Shown here: positions 47,639 through 56,720 of the stretch, in pieces | Layout: each line of letters starts with the position of its first letter | Numbering within the stretch: position 1 is the stretch's first letter | From: JAFEDN01 sp963844565 | GTDB taxonomy: Bacteria; Pseudomonadota; Gammaproteobacteria; Coxiellales; Coxiellaceae | Length of the DNA stretch: 64,000 nucleotides | Assembly (NCBI GenBank): GCA_963844565.1 | Contig: CAWJON010000002.1 | Span: forward strand, 1,984,001 to 2,048,000 | Direction: 5' to 3' | Notes under the pieces: model-generated | The model's database searches: none | What the model saw: the letters and a program-made list of their open reading frames with translations, nothing else | Told to the model about the DNA's origin: nothing | Made by a program: the position numbers and the translations under genes

Positions 47639-48436
47639 TCAATTTAAAATTGATTCTTTCTGGAAAATTTTCTCTTGAATGGCAGTCAGGAAATTTAAAC
47701 GGGCTTTTAAAGCCAGTTCCGCATGAATTCCGATTTCAAGCCATTTTTTTTTATCTTCTCCAGCCAGATTTTTTAAAATTTGTAATGCATGAGGAAAATG
47801 CTCTTTACCGTCCAACTCAATATGACGATTCAGATAATATAATAGCGGTTTTATCATAAACTTCTCTTCTGGACTAATCTCTTTCTCTAATTGGATCATC
47901 AATGGTTTAAATAATGATGACGTAATGGCTTCGCGACCATATACAAAGGCAGCCGCTAAAATATGAGTTTCTTGAGAAAAAAATCCAAACGTCGTGTAAA
48001 TAAATTGTTGAATCGAGGCTGGTATTTGTAATTTTTCAGCGGCATCAATAAGAATTTCTCCTGTCGAAAGGTAACGTAAAAAATTTTGAATGAGCTGGGT
48101 ATTTGCGCCAATGGCATGCATGGCTTCAAGATATAATTCAAAATGACTGCAATATTGCTGAGTATCTTCAGTGCGATCACCTTCTTCTTCCACTAAAATT
48201 CGGCTAATTAAGTGCGCGCTAAAAGCATCTTTCGGGGGGAACCACGGCGCGCGCGTGGTTACAATGCGATTATGTAATTCTTTGAGTAGGCACATGAAAT
48301 CCCAGACAGCAAAGACGTGGTATTCCATAAAAATTCGCAAATCATCGAGTGAATGAATGTCAGCATAGAGTTCATGATGCTTAATTTTTTGAATGAGTGG
48401 GGTTAATTGTTGACTGGCGAATTCAATGTGAGACAT
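47639..48436 (-). CDS. DUF3050 family protein (haem-oxygenase-like fold)
   Basis: A 265-residue protein matching DUF3050 throughout: LRIFMEYHVFAVWDFMCLLKEL near residues 33-54, VEEEGDR near 87, CSHFELYLEAMHAIGAN near 100, and HIELDGKEHFPHAL near 215. Conserved His and Glu residues on helices suggest a metal-binding, haem-oxygenase-like helical bundle; the reaction is unknown. The start overlaps the kinase stop by 14 bases, so the two are made together. A kinase-linked sensor or output enzyme is possible. Confidence 0.85.
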   Translation of the reverse strand: MSHIEFASQQLTPLIQKIKHHELYADIHSLDDLRIFMEYHVFAVWDFMCLLKELHNRIVTTRAPWFPPKDAFSAHLISRILVEEEGDRTEDTQQYCSHFELYLEAMHAIGANTQLIQNFLRYLSTGEILIDAAEKLQIPASIQQFIYTTFGFFSQETHILAAAFVYGREAITSSLFKPLMIQLEKEISPEEKFMIKPLLYYLNRHIELDGKEHFPHALQILKNLAGEDKKKWLEIGIHAELALKARLNFLTAIQEKIFQKESILN

Positions 48437-50138
48437 GGCGGTTTCCTTTATTTTTTGAAGTAATAGACGGTTTATGTTTATTTTCGAGAGAAATATGCGC
48501 TTGCGCTAAAGCCAGCAATTCCTGTGCGTCTTCACGCTTCAATGGTTTTTCGTAGGCTTTGGTCATACCTACCGCCAAACAGTGTTTTTTTTCCTCCTCC
48601 CCAAGGTGCGCAGAAAGCGCAACCACTAATGAAGGCTGGCGTTGATGCTGTAGTTGCCAATGATGAATGGCAGTAGTCACCTGATAGCCGTCCTGATCCG
48701 GCAGACCCAGATCCATCAAAATCAGGGGATAATCCTGAGTTTTAATTTTCTGTAGAGCCTGTTCGCCGTTGTCTGCGGTATCCACCGTCGCCTCTAAAGA
48801 TTCCAATAAACTTTTAACTACCCGCTGCGCCATAATATTGTCTTCAACTACCAGAATGGATGGACTGGTGGAGAGTGATGGTTGAGATTGGCAAGCGGCC
48901 ACGGCATATTTCACACTTAAATCGGGTGGCGATGGCGGCGGGATAGCCGCACGGCTATATTCTGATCCAGAAGACAGGGGCAGTCGCAAAGGCAGAAGGC
49001 AAGTAAACAGAGAGCCTGCTCCCTCAACGCTTTCAAAATGAATCTCGCCGTCCAGCTCGCTGACAAACTGTTTAACCAGCGCCAGTCCCAAACCTGAGCC
49101 GGTATATTGACCCTCATAGGCGGGATGCAGCCGACCGAAGCGGGTGAAGATCAGCCCCTGCTGATCGTTGGGAATGCCGATGCCGGTATCCTGTACCTGA
49201 TATTCGATGATGACCCGGTGGTGTTTTTTTCTTTCCAGTAGCCGGACGCTGAAATCAATCGATCCCCGATGAGTGAATTTAATGGCGTTGCTTAACAAAT
49301 TCAGTAGAATGCGTTGAAAGCGGGTGGAGTCACCGATGACGTAACGTGGCAGACGCTCATCCAGTTGAATATTAAAACTCAAGTTTTTTTCATGCGCCGA
49401 GGGTTTCAGTAAATCCGCCATATTTTGCACCACCGTCAGCAAATCGAATTTAATCTCTTGAATAGGAAAGTCCCCAGACTCACAACGCGAAAATTCAATG
49501 ATTTCATTCACCAGATTCAACAGTAGGGTGCCAGCCTTGACTAAATCATCTGCCGCCGCCTTGCCTTTCGAGGTCTGCACTTCTTTCTGCAACATGTCCG
49601 CCATGCCCAGCAGACCGGTGAGCGGAGTGCGCAGATCATGACTGATATTAGTGATGAACACGGATTTGGCCTGATTCGCGGCCTCAGCTTGGCGTTTGGC
49701 CTGCCGCAACTCGCGCTCTTTCTTTTTTAACGGCGTGATGTCGGTGAAATAACCAACAATACCCAAAACCTGATGATCGTCATCCAAAATGGGCAGTTTG
49801 CTCACCAGAGTGATGAGCTTTTTGCCGCTGGGCAAAACCAGAATCTCCTCCTGATTATTCAGGGGATGGCCGCTTAAAGTCTCCTGATCACCCCGTCGAA
49901 ACACGTCGGCAGTGTGACCAGTCGGCTGCCAATTTAAGTCCATGTCTGTCTTACCGGCGATGTCTTCCGGCGAGTGTAGCCCGACCAGGCGGGCAAAGTT
50001 CTCATTGCAACCTAAATAGACAGATTGGGCATCCTTCCAGAAGATATACTGCGGCAAAGACCGCGTAATATTCTTCAAAAAAACTTCAATAATATGAGCC
50101 TGGTTTTTTTGCTCAAAGCGGGATGGTTGTGATTTCAT
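48423..50138 (-). CDS. PAS-containing hybrid histidine kinase
   Basis: A 571-residue cytoplasmic kinase. A PAS domain spans about residues 22-140; HisKA has the phospho-acceptor H167 in NISHDLRTPL; HATPase boxes are N284 (LLSNAIKF), DTGIGI (317-322) and GSGLGLALV (348-355); the C-terminal receiver has D476 in LILMDLGLP. There are no membrane segments, so it senses an internal signal. Co-translated with the DUF3050 gene below and overlapping the 50113 frame above. Similar ArcB/LuxN-like hybrids need a histidine phosphotransfer partner, not seen here. Confidence 0.9.
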   Translation of the reverse strand: MKSQPSRFEQKNQAHIIEVFLKNITRSLPQYIFWKDAQSVYLGCNENFARLVGLHSPEDIAGKTDMDLNWQPTGHTADVFRRGDQETLSGHPLNNQEEILVLPSGKKLITLVSKLPILDDDHQVLGIVGYFTDITPLKKKERELRQAKRQAEAANQAKSVFITNISHDLRTPLTGLLGMADMLQKEVQTSKGKAAADDLVKAGTLLLNLVNEIIEFSRCESGDFPIQEIKFDLLTVVQNMADLLKPSAHEKNLSFNIQLDERLPRYVIGDSTRFQRILLNLLSNAIKFTHRGSIDFSVRLLERKKHHRVIIEYQVQDTGIGIPNDQQGLIFTRFGRLHPAYEGQYTGSGLGLALVKQFVSELDGEIHFESVEGAGSLFTCLLPLRLPLSSGSEYSRAAIPPPSPPDLSVKYAVAACQSQPSLSTSPSILVVEDNIMAQRVVKSLLESLEATVDTADNGEQALQKIKTQDYPLILMDLGLPDQDGYQVTTAIHHWQLQHQRQPSLVVALSAHLGEEEKKHCLAVGMTKAYEKPLKREDAQELLALAQAHISLENKHKPSITSKNKGNRHVSH

Positions 50139-50445
50139 AGCGCCTTCCTGGTTGAGGGGTTAAAGTGGCCACCTCGCCAGTGGGCGTGCGCAGGGAGATC
50201 CCGGTCACATGCCGCACTGGCGCATGTACTAAGATCGCCCACGATAGATCGCCGCACTCTTCTTTGCCGCCAGTCAGTGTCCCCGACCGAACCCCCCATT
50301 GAACCTGAACCCGGTGAAAACCAGACAGGCAGCACCCAACCACATAAAAAATATGCAGCCAGGTACTTTTATCAAAAGGAAATTCAAGCCGCCTGAACCA
50401 GCGGTTTAAAAAAGACGACAGATCGTATAGACTCTTCTTAGCCAT
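50113..50445 (-). CDS. Hypothetical protein (110 aa)
   Basis: Not recognised. AGGA lies nine bases before the ATG at 50445. The N-terminal half is basic with a cysteine pair (VVGCCLSG); the C-terminal half is beta-rich. It overlaps the kinase gene by 26 bases, suggesting a small partner protein in the same transcript, but codon evidence alone is thin. Confidence 0.45.
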   Translation of the reverse strand: MAKKSLYDLSSFLNRWFRRLEFPFDKSTWLHIFYVVGCCLSGFHRVQVQWGVRSGTLTGGKEECGDLSWAILVHAPVRHVTGISLRTPTGEVATLTPQPGRRYEITTIPL

Positions 50446-50473
50446 TTAAACAATTCCTGTTGTTTGGTGGTTA

Positions 50474-50507
50474 GTATTCGGCGGGTGTCTCATCACCTGC
50501 CGAGTAC
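50474..50507. promoter_or_regulatory. Inverted repeat between the kinase and fis operons
   Basis: GTATTCGGCGGGTG (50474-50487) and CACCTGCCGAGTAC (50494-50507) pair with two mismatches around a six-base loop. It lies 29 bases upstream of the leftward 50445 gene, in the divergent gap before the fis-like gene. Operator or leader hairpin; no U-run. The rest of 50508-50757 has no clear gene. Confidence 0.45.
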
Positions 50508-50757
50508 GCTTATATATTTACTCAGGTTGAGACGGATTGCAAGTACCGTACCGCGCTGCACCCTCTAACTGCATAAATTAAAGTCACCTGGGTTAAACAG
50601 CCCTCCGCCTGGGACATAACCCATCACTCCATCACCTAAAAATACCTGCTTTTTTTGACTTTTTTTCGCGGGATCATTAAGATGGCTGGCACTATAGTCC
50701 CAATAGAAAAAGATAAGCCAACGGAAAGGCATGGATTTCCAACTATCAGGAGTGATA

Positions 50758-51093
50758 ATGAACCAAATCATAGAACGACCCATCGAACACGACATCAACA
50801 CGATTGCGCCGGAGGCCCATACCGGATCATCATCGTTACCGAAATCCGCTACCTTGCGCGACAGCGTGCGTGCGACATTGAAAGAGTATTTCATTAGGTT
50901 GGAAGGTGTCGCTCCGGCCAATCTTTATGAATTATTCCTCACAGAAATCGAGTCGCCATTATTAGAAGTGGTATTAAAGTATTCGGGCGACAACCAAAGC
51001 GCGGCAGCCAAATTGTTAAATATCAGCCGTGGCACTTTGCGTAAGAAAATGCAGCTTTACGGATTTTTACATCCAAAGAAAAAAAAGCAATAA
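50758..51093 (+). CDS. fis: Fis-family nucleoid protein / regulator
   Basis: The start at 50758 is fixed by AGGAGTGATA; the frame from 50731 has no site. The last 60 residues (YFIRLEGVAPANLYELFLTEIESPLLEVVLKYSGDN in part, then AAKLLNISRGTLRKKM) are a complete Fis helix-turn-helix with its dimer helices; the 45-residue N-terminus is longer than in Escherichia coli Fis. Legionella genomes carry several Fis paralogues that control virulence and growth-phase genes. An ICE-borne copy could alter host or element regulation, and excision often uses Fis. Confidence 0.85.
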   Translation: MNQIIERPIEHDINTIAPEAHTGSSSLPKSATLRDSVRATLKEYFIRLEGVAPANLYELFLTEIESPLLEVVLKYSGDNQSAAAKLLNISRGTLRKKMQLYGFLHPKKKKQ

Positions 51094-51157
51094 TTTTGGA
51101 TTAGCCTAAAAAATCACACTTGCCTGAAAACTACCATTACCGTTAGGAGAAGGGATC

Positions 51158-52960
51158 ATGGCCAGATTTATTTTTGCCAAAAATTTTGATCAACCGGCTT
51201 TACCAAAAAATATTATTCAACTGTCAGCGTCCAGGATAACCAAAAGAACGTTTTCCTCCGCTGAAAATAAAAAATTTATCGCAGCCAGAAATTTTCTTTT
51301 AGAAAATAGAACGGATTATCGAAAAGCCTATCAAGAATTTAAATGGCCACGGATGTCTTCTTTTAACTGGGCGCTGGATTATTTTGACGACATGGCGCGA
51401 TCCAATCACCGCACGGCTCTCTGGATTGTCAGTGAAAAAGGTGAGGTCAAGCGTTCTTTCGCACAAATGCATGAGCGCTCTAATCAAGTGGCCAACTTTT
51501 TGATGGCAAATGGCGTTAAACCATTTGACCGGATTATGTTGATGCTACCGAATATCGTTGAGTTGTGGGAATGTATGCTGGCGGCCATCAAAATTCCAGC
51601 CATCATCGTGCCTACAGCGACACTACTCCCACCCGACGATATTCGTTATCGGTTAGAAACGGCTAAAATACAGCATATCATTACTATTCCATCCGAAGCG
51701 GAAAAATTTCGCCTAGTACGCCGTCCCGATGAGCAACAAGGGATTTTAATTGGAGAAGCGCAACCCGAATGGAAGACCTATGACGAATCAGCCAAATTTT
51801 CTTCAGCCTTCTCTCCTATTCACCAGACGCTCACTACCGATCCTTTACTCTATTATTTCACATCAGGAACCACCTCTAAACCAAAACTGGTGATCCATAC
51901 CCATCAGAGTTATCCCGTGGGGCATCTGTCAACCATGTATTGGCTAGGGCTGCAGGCCAACGCGATACACCTCAACATTGCCACACCGGGTTGGGCGAAG
52001 CATCCGTGGAGCGCTTTTTTTGCGCCCTGGAACGCCGAAGCCTGTGTTTTTTCTTATGGGTACTCACGATTTGATGCCGAGCGACTGTTAAATATTCTGG
52101 CTCAATACCCGGTCAGCAGCCTCTGCGCTCCGCCAACCGCATGGCGCGCATTACGACAGAAAAATTTTTCGCAGTATCGTACTCATCTAAAAGAAATGGT
52201 CAGCGCGGGCGAGCCTTTAAATCCCGAAGTTATCTCCGATTTCAAAAAAGCCTGGGGATTATCCATTCGTGAAGGATATGGGCAAACAGAAACGACCGCG
52301 TTAATCGGTTACTGCCCTGGCCAGGAACAAGAAATTATTCCTGGTACGATGGGTTATCCTTTACCAGGTTATGAGGTGGAGGTGACGCAGGAAGGCAAAT
52401 TGACGATTAATCGACGCAACGACCCTGTCGGCTTAATGCAGGGCTACCAGGAAAAAGACCGCACGGAAAAGGTCATGCATCACCATAGTTACGAAACCGG
52501 AGATCTTGTGGATCGTCACTCTGCCAATCCAAATATTTTATTTTTCGTTGCCAGAGAAGATGATGCCTTTAAATCGTCCGGTTATCGAATCAGTCCTTTT
52601 GAACTGGAATCTAAATTACTCGAATACCCATTAATCGCGGAGGCGGCGGTCGTACCCAGTCCTCACCCTATTAAAGAAAATGTACCTAAAGCATTTGTCG
52701 TTATCAAAAACTCCATGGATTCGCATGCCGACTTAGCTAAGGAAGTGTTTAATTTTTTACGCGGAAAACTGGCCGATTCTCATCGCATTCGGTTGATTGA
52801 ATTTGTGGATGAACTGCCTAAAACGGCTTCCGGAAAAATTCTGCGACGCCAATTAGCCGCGCAGGAAAAATCTAATGTTCAAGCAGGAAAAAAACCTCCC
52901 GCTTTAGCATTTCATGAAGCCGATATAATCAGCGCTCCAAAAACTCTGTCATTGAATTAG
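51158..52960 (+). CDS. AMP-forming acyl-CoA synthetase
   Basis: A 600-residue ligase that activates a carboxylic acid to acyl-AMP and then acyl-CoA. P-loop-like TSGTTSKPKLV lies near 234-244, the adenylate motif EGYGQTE near 370-376, and the catalytic lysine in KTASGKILRR near 562. Overall layout (WALDYFD, GWAKHPWSAFFAPW) is that of the medium-chain acyl-CoA/acetyl-CoA synthetase group. The start follows AGGAGAAGGGATC. An extra basic N-terminus of about 60 residues precedes the family core. Substrate cannot be told. It lies 65 bases after fis on the same strand. Confidence 0.88.
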   Translation: MARFIFAKNFDQPALPKNIIQLSASRITKRTFSSAENKKFIAARNFLLENRTDYRKAYQEFKWPRMSSFNWALDYFDDMARSNHRTALWIVSEKGEVKRSFAQMHERSNQVANFLMANGVKPFDRIMLMLPNIVELWECMLAAIKIPAIIVPTATLLPPDDIRYRLETAKIQHIITIPSEAEKFRLVRRPDEQQGILIGEAQPEWKTYDESAKFSSAFSPIHQTLTTDPLLYYFTSGTTSKPKLVIHTHQSYPVGHLSTMYWLGLQANAIHLNIATPGWAKHPWSAFFAPWNAEACVFSYGYSRFDAERLLNILAQYPVSSLCAPPTAWRALRQKNFSQYRTHLKEMVSAGEPLNPEVISDFKKAWGLSIREGYGQTETTALIGYCPGQEQEIIPGTMGYPLPGYEVEVTQEGKLTINRRNDPVGLMQGYQEKDRTEKVMHHHSYETGDLVDRHSANPNILFFVAREDDAFKSSGYRISPFELESKLLEYPLIAEAAVVPSPHPIKENVPKAFVVIKNSMDSHADLAKEVFNFLRGKLADSHRIRLIEFVDELPKTASGKILRRQLAAQEKSNVQAGKKPPALAFHEADIISAPKTLSLN

Positions 52961-53016
52961 TCGATGAAAATCGTTTTCTTAAAGAATACAGTTCAAAATT
53001 TACGAGATATAGCTCA

Positions 53017-53706
53017 TCATGAACTTTGAAAAATCGCCTGCGAAGACTGACTGTTATTTTCTATCTGATTTTTACAGCCGACATAATGACCCATGAGTTC
53101 ACACAGTTGATCATGAGAGACAATGGATAATTTTTTAAACGCCGACACCTTGAGATTATAAATGGTTTTGATGCTGAGATGCATGATACCGACAATCTCT
53201 TCGTAGGTTTTATTTTTAGCCAGTAAATTCAAAATTTCATATTCACGGGCGGACAATTTTGCAAAAGGCGATTGTAGTCTGGCGGGTTGAGCGCGGTAAT
53301 CCAACAAGGCCAAAGCCAGGTCTGGCTGCAGATAAGTCTTGCCTGCTCCCACCATCCTGATCGCTTCCAGATTTAAATAACAGGCTTCTTTGGTCACAAA
53401 CCCTTTGGCAGGAGAATCAATCAGACGACTGAGCGTCGGCCAATGCAGGGTATTCAACTGATAAATACAGAGCATGTGCGGCCAGTGTCGGTGAATAAAA
53501 CGGCAGACGGCTTCTCCTGACATATCGGAAAGTTGGGTATTGATTAAAATGACTAACGGCGATTTTTGTTTGTGTTTGCGGATCAGTTCAATGCCTTTCG
53601 TACCGGTGGTCGCTTCGCCAATGACCATAATTTCTCGATGATTCACTATTTTCTGCAATAATTGGCAAAACATTAAATCCTGATCGATAAAAATAACTGA
53701 AATCAT
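53017..53706 (-). CDS. LuxR-type response regulator with a non-canonical receiver
   Basis: A 229-residue protein. The receiver (residues 1-120) keeps IDQD at 7-10 and the switch lysine region (KGFVTKE), but the phospho-acceptor position holds Asn56 (VILINTQLSDMSG), so ordinary phosphorylation is unlikely. The C-terminal LuxR/GerE helix-turn-helix is intact (LSAREYEILNLLAKNKTYEEIVGIMHLSIKTI). It overlaps the 53703 gene by four bases and so belongs to the replication operon, although it lies next to the kinase region. Confidence 0.85.
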   Translation of the reverse strand: MISVIFIDQDLMFCQLLQKIVNHREIMVIGEATTGTKGIELIRKHKQKSPLVILINTQLSDMSGEAVCRFIHRHWPHMLCIYQLNTLHWPTLSRLIDSPAKGFVTKEACYLNLEAIRMVGAGKTYLQPDLALALLDYRAQPARLQSPFAKLSAREYEILNLLAKNKTYEEIVGIMHLSIKTIYNLKVSAFKKLSIVSHDQLCELMGHYVGCKNQIENNSQSSQAIFQSS

Positions 53707-54365
53707 ACTGAAGGCTCCTCTGAGTTTTTATTGGTTAACAGACATTGAGCATATTGCTCTAACGACAAGGGTTTCACGGATAAAAGCTGGCTGGCTTCCT
53801 GTCCGGTCTTCAAAACCTGTAAGGCTTTCTGTTCATCGCCAATCAGCATGGGTGCAGAAGTGGACTGGTAGCCTTTGGCGGCATTGACGGTGTCAGAGAT
53901 GCCGGTCAATTGTCGCGGATGCACAGTGGGCGGGCGCGACAGATAGCTGGTATAGCGCTTTTCAAATTCCCGCGCCTTAAAGGGTTCATCGCGTGTCAGC
54001 ATAGTACAGAGGGTTTGCCAGCCGCCCATATCCCAGACCACGGTGTGAATCAGTGGATCGTCAAACACCACTGTTCGGTAAGCTCCAGCCCGGCGAATGG
54101 CATGCATGACCTTGCTCCAGGCCCGCAACGCCTGGCCGGTGCTGCCGCCCTCCAGAGCCGCCACCAATTCTCCTGGTTTCGGAAAAAATTGATGCGCCTC
54201 CGGACTGCGGCAAAAATCCACCACCGCCCGCTCAATCGCAGACAGGGCATAAGGCCGAAGCCAGCGCCAGTAATTTTCCAGATCGCTGGCGCTGATGGGC
54301 GTCTGAAAGGTTTGCGCCAATCCGGTGATAAGTTTGGCAAATGGCCTTTTGTCGGCTGATTCCAC
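53703..54365 (-). CDS. DUF6475 protein, replication-associated
   Basis: Starts at GTG 54365, behind AGGAGGAGTAAC. The N-terminal RPFAKLITGLAQTFQTPISASDLENYWRWLRPYAL and the DFCRSPEAHQFFPKPGELVAAL stretch are those of DUF6475 proteins, found next to replication genes in prophages and ICEs, where they take the place of lambda P-like helicase loaders. One base separates it from the preceding gene. Role as loader is inference. Confidence 0.7.
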   Translation of the reverse strand: MESADKRPFAKLITGLAQTFQTPISASDLENYWRWLRPYALSAIERAVVDFCRSPEAHQFFPKPGELVAALEGGSTGQALRAWSKVMHAIRRAGAYRTVVFDDPLIHTVVWDMGGWQTLCTMLTRDEPFKAREFEKRYTSYLSRPPTVHPRQLTGISDTVNAAKGYQSTSAPMLIGDEQKALQVLKTGQEASQLLSVKPLSLEQYAQCLLTNKNSEEPSV

Positions 54366-54366
54366 G

Positions 54367-55497
54367 TTACTCCTCCTGCTGTAACCAGGTCTGAGCGGCC
54401 TGGATATTGCCGTTCAGCCGTTGTTCCGCCTTGTTCTGCGCTTTGGGTGGATGCTGCGCGTTGCGGATAAATCGGTCAATCTGATCCGCTGAACGCAGAA
54501 TCAAATGCAGCCCATCGTAACGCTCACCGCGGTCGTTATGACCGCGATTATGCGGCGTCAAACTGCAACCGGTGATCGCCTGGCACAGATCACTGACGCT
54601 GTAGCCTTTGTCCAACGCAAGCTGGATAAAGCGCCGTCGCTGCTTGTCCAGCACGGCCTTGGGGTGATCCATCACTCGCTGCCAGTGTGCAAAAATTTCG
54701 ACCGCCGGCTCAGGAACTGCACGAGTGTGTGGGTGTTTACTTTTCCATTTCCCTTCCATTTCCTTTTCCAATTCCATTTCCCCTTCCAGTTCCACTTCCA
54801 TTTCCATTTCCATTTCCATTTCCATTTCCAACGATGCACGCATAGGCGCAACCGGGTTTGCGATATGCACAACAGAATCCGGCATAGGCGTCTCTCTGTT
54901 CTGCATAGGCAAGTCCATGCAGGGTTTAACCATCGTAGATTGAGACTCTGACAATGCCTGTTGATTCGATAATGAACCACTCGAAGAAATTGGCGCTAAA
55001 TTTGTGGGCATTTCTGTTGCTGTGCTTGCATATGCGGAGTTGTGAACAGGCGCTTGAGCCGGACGCGGTGTTGTCGGTACAGACACCAGTCGCTCTGGGT
55101 GTTGCATAGGAGAAGCATAGACTGGTCGATGTAATACTGGCGGTCTCATAGCGACACATCGCTGTGGATCGGGCAATACACTTTCCGGTTCCCGCTGATT
55201 AATACTTTGATGCTTACGCCAGGTCGGAATGTAACCATAACATTCACCTTCATATTCATAGCGTTGAATAAAACCAAATTCTGACAGAGCTGAAAGAACC
55301 GCACTGAAATTAATCTCGTCATAAGGCAAAATATCCAGCTTCAATTGCCGGGGTCGCCAGCGAAATCGACCTTCCGCATCCACCACCGTAAATAAACCGA
55401 TAAAAATCAATCTCAACGGTAATCCACTGCTTTGCTCGGCTTCAAACAGTTGCTCGTGCCGAAATAATTCGGGTTTTACGGTTCTGATTTTGCTCAC
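54367..55497 (-). CDS. Phage-type replication protein with N-terminal winged helix
   Basis: The GTG at 55497 (MSKIRTVKPELFRHE) is preferred, eight bases after AAGGAG; a GTG at 55506 overlaps that site. The first 110 residues are typical of phage/ICE replication proteins (IRTVKPELF, GLFTVVDAEGRFRWRPRQLKLDILPYD). A variable linker with an acidic Met-Glu repeat follows (see 54796-54830), then a helical C-terminal domain (FAHWQRVMDHPKAVLDKQRRRFI) like that of Escherichia prophage replication proteins. Overlaps the HTH gene above by 56 bases. Confidence 0.75.
   Translation of the reverse strand: MSKIRTVKPELFRHEQLFEAEQSSGLPLRLIFIGLFTVVDAEGRFRWRPRQLKLDILPYDEINFSAVLSALSEFGFIQRYEYEGECYGYIPTWRKHQSINQREPESVLPDPQRCVAMRPPVLHRPVYASPMQHPERLVSVPTTPRPAQAPVHNSAYASTATEMPTNLAPISSSGSLSNQQALSESQSTMVKPCMDLPMQNRETPMPDSVVHIANPVAPMRASLEMEMEMEMEMEVELEGEMELEKEMEGKWKSKHPHTRAVPEPAVEIFAHWQRVMDHPKAVLDKQRRRFIQLALDKGYSVSDLCQAITGCSLTPHNRGHNDRGERYDGLHLILRSADQIDRFIRNAQHPPKAQNKAEQRLNGNIQAAQTWLQQEE
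54796..54830. repeat. In-frame hexanucleotide repeat in the replication gene
   Basis: TTCCAT is repeated 5.8 times without error (on the coding strand alternating Met and Glu codons), inside a longer degenerate tract from about 54743. Because the unit is six bases, length changes keep the reading frame and only alter an acidic linker. Confidence 0.85.
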
Positions 55498-56401
55498 GAC
55501 AATCACTCCTTTTTATTTCAAATTTCAACAAACCGACAAAACTTAATAATGCCCAGGCCATGGTCGGCGAATAGCCTGAAAAATGACTCCCTGATTTTTC
55601 TGTCATATTGATCTCTGGAATATTTTTTTCCTCAGTAGTATTTGTACTTCTCTTGGGTATTATTTCGGGGTGATCTTTGCTATTTTCTTTCGGTAACGCT
55701 TTTTTACTTCCGGATTTTTCATTCGATGCCGCGCGTAATTCCCTGATCATCTGTTTATCACTTAAACTCAATAGATATCGCTGTCTTTCAGGCGGATATT
55801 GGACTATTTTGACCGCTCGATCGATGGGAAAATCGTGATCCATCGCATCAATGAGTTCTGGAACGCCCAATTGAACAATTTTCTTGGCTTTTTGATAGGA
55901 TTTATAGCTACCCAACCGGGCATAATGGTTGGCTATTTCCGCCGTTCTCCCTTTATGTAACTGTTGAGACGAAAAAAAATCATCCCCGTTATCTTCTACT
56001 TTGGGAAATTTTTCCCTAAGTAAACGATCACTTCTGACTCCTTTACGAACTCCCAGTGCTGTTTCAATCGCCAGACCCAAGGTCACTCTTTGTTTAAAGC
56101 CCAAAGGAGGTCTGGCGTTTTGTGCCGCTTCATATTCGGCTTTAATTTGATTTCTTAATTTCTTATCGAGATGAGGCGTTAATTGCAGACGATTGACAGC
56201 GCCCTGAGTGGCATATTCAATTTTTATCGCATTTTCCAGGGAAATAGTATTACCGTGATTGAGCCAATCCGTAATCCGTGGTGTATCAACGCCAATGAGT
56301 TGCGCCAGGTTTCCTCTGCCTCCGCAAAAGTTAATAGCCACCTGTAACCAATGGCGATGTGTCATCCCGTTCCGTTTCATCATAATCAGCATTTTTTCCA
56401 T
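55442..56401 (-). CDS. HTH (Cro/YdaS-like) replication or partition regulator
   Basis: A 319-residue protein. Residues 20-65 (CGGRGNLAQLIGVDTPRITDWLNHGNTISLENAIKIE) form a YdaS/Cro-like helix-turn-helix, followed by a ParB-like helical part (GRTAEIANHYARLGSYKSYQKAKKIVQ...ELIDAMD, DRAVKIVQYPPERQ). The tail is basic with one hydrophobic stretch. There is no good ribosome site at 56401; later ATGs are possible. A hairpin lies 17 bases upstream. First gene of the leftward set 56401-53017, likely its autoregulator. Confidence 0.7.
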   Translation of the reverse strand: MEKMLIMMKRNGMTHRHWLQVAINFCGGRGNLAQLIGVDTPRITDWLNHGNTISLENAIKIEYATQGAVNRLQLTPHLDKKLRNQIKAEYEAAQNARPPLGFKQRVTLGLAIETALGVRKGVRSDRLLREKFPKVEDNGDDFFSSQQLHKGRTAEIANHYARLGSYKSYQKAKKIVQLGVPELIDAMDHDFPIDRAVKIVQYPPERQRYLLSLSDKQMIRELRAASNEKSGSKKALPKENSKDHPEIIPKRSTNTTEEKNIPEINMTEKSGSHFSGYSPTMAWALLSFVGLLKFEIKRSDCREQNQNRKTRIISARATV

Positions 56402-56417
56402 GCAATGGATTTCATGC

Positions 56418-56459
56418 TAACTAAAAAAGAAGTCGTTCGGGCGACTTCTTTTTTAGTTA
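56418..56459. terminator. 18-bp perfect hairpin in the divergent gap
   Basis: The arms 56418-56435 and 56442-56459 pair perfectly around a six-base loop TTCGGG; an A-run in one arm and a T-run in the other make it look like a terminator read in either direction. It lies 17 bases before the leftward 56401 start and 260 before the rightward excisionase, where a normal terminator is unexpected; attenuation or protein binding is possible. Nearby short repeats are CCACAT-TC-ATGTGG (near 56620) and GTGGAT-AAA-ATCCAC (near 56651). Nothing else is seen in 56460-56720. Confidence 0.6.
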
Positions 56460-56720
56460 AGATAACCACAGTCAATGAGACCTGTTTTGAATGAATCACG
56501 ATAAAAAATGAGGAAAAGAAAATACGTCTCGCCGACTTTTAAAAAGTGCAAGATGATAAAATTTTACGGTGGGACTAAAGCCCAACGGGGACAGATAGAA
56601 TTTTATTTTTAACCACATTCATGTGGCTAAACAGGCTGATTAAGAAAAAGTGGATAAAATCCACGAATAAAATCGTTTTTGCATTTTTATATGAAAAATC
56701 AGCCAATAGAGGAAATTATA

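Noticed and set aside
50565..50921. A 118-codon leftward frame
   Set aside because: It is antisense to the fis-like gene, which has a clear ribosome site and family match.
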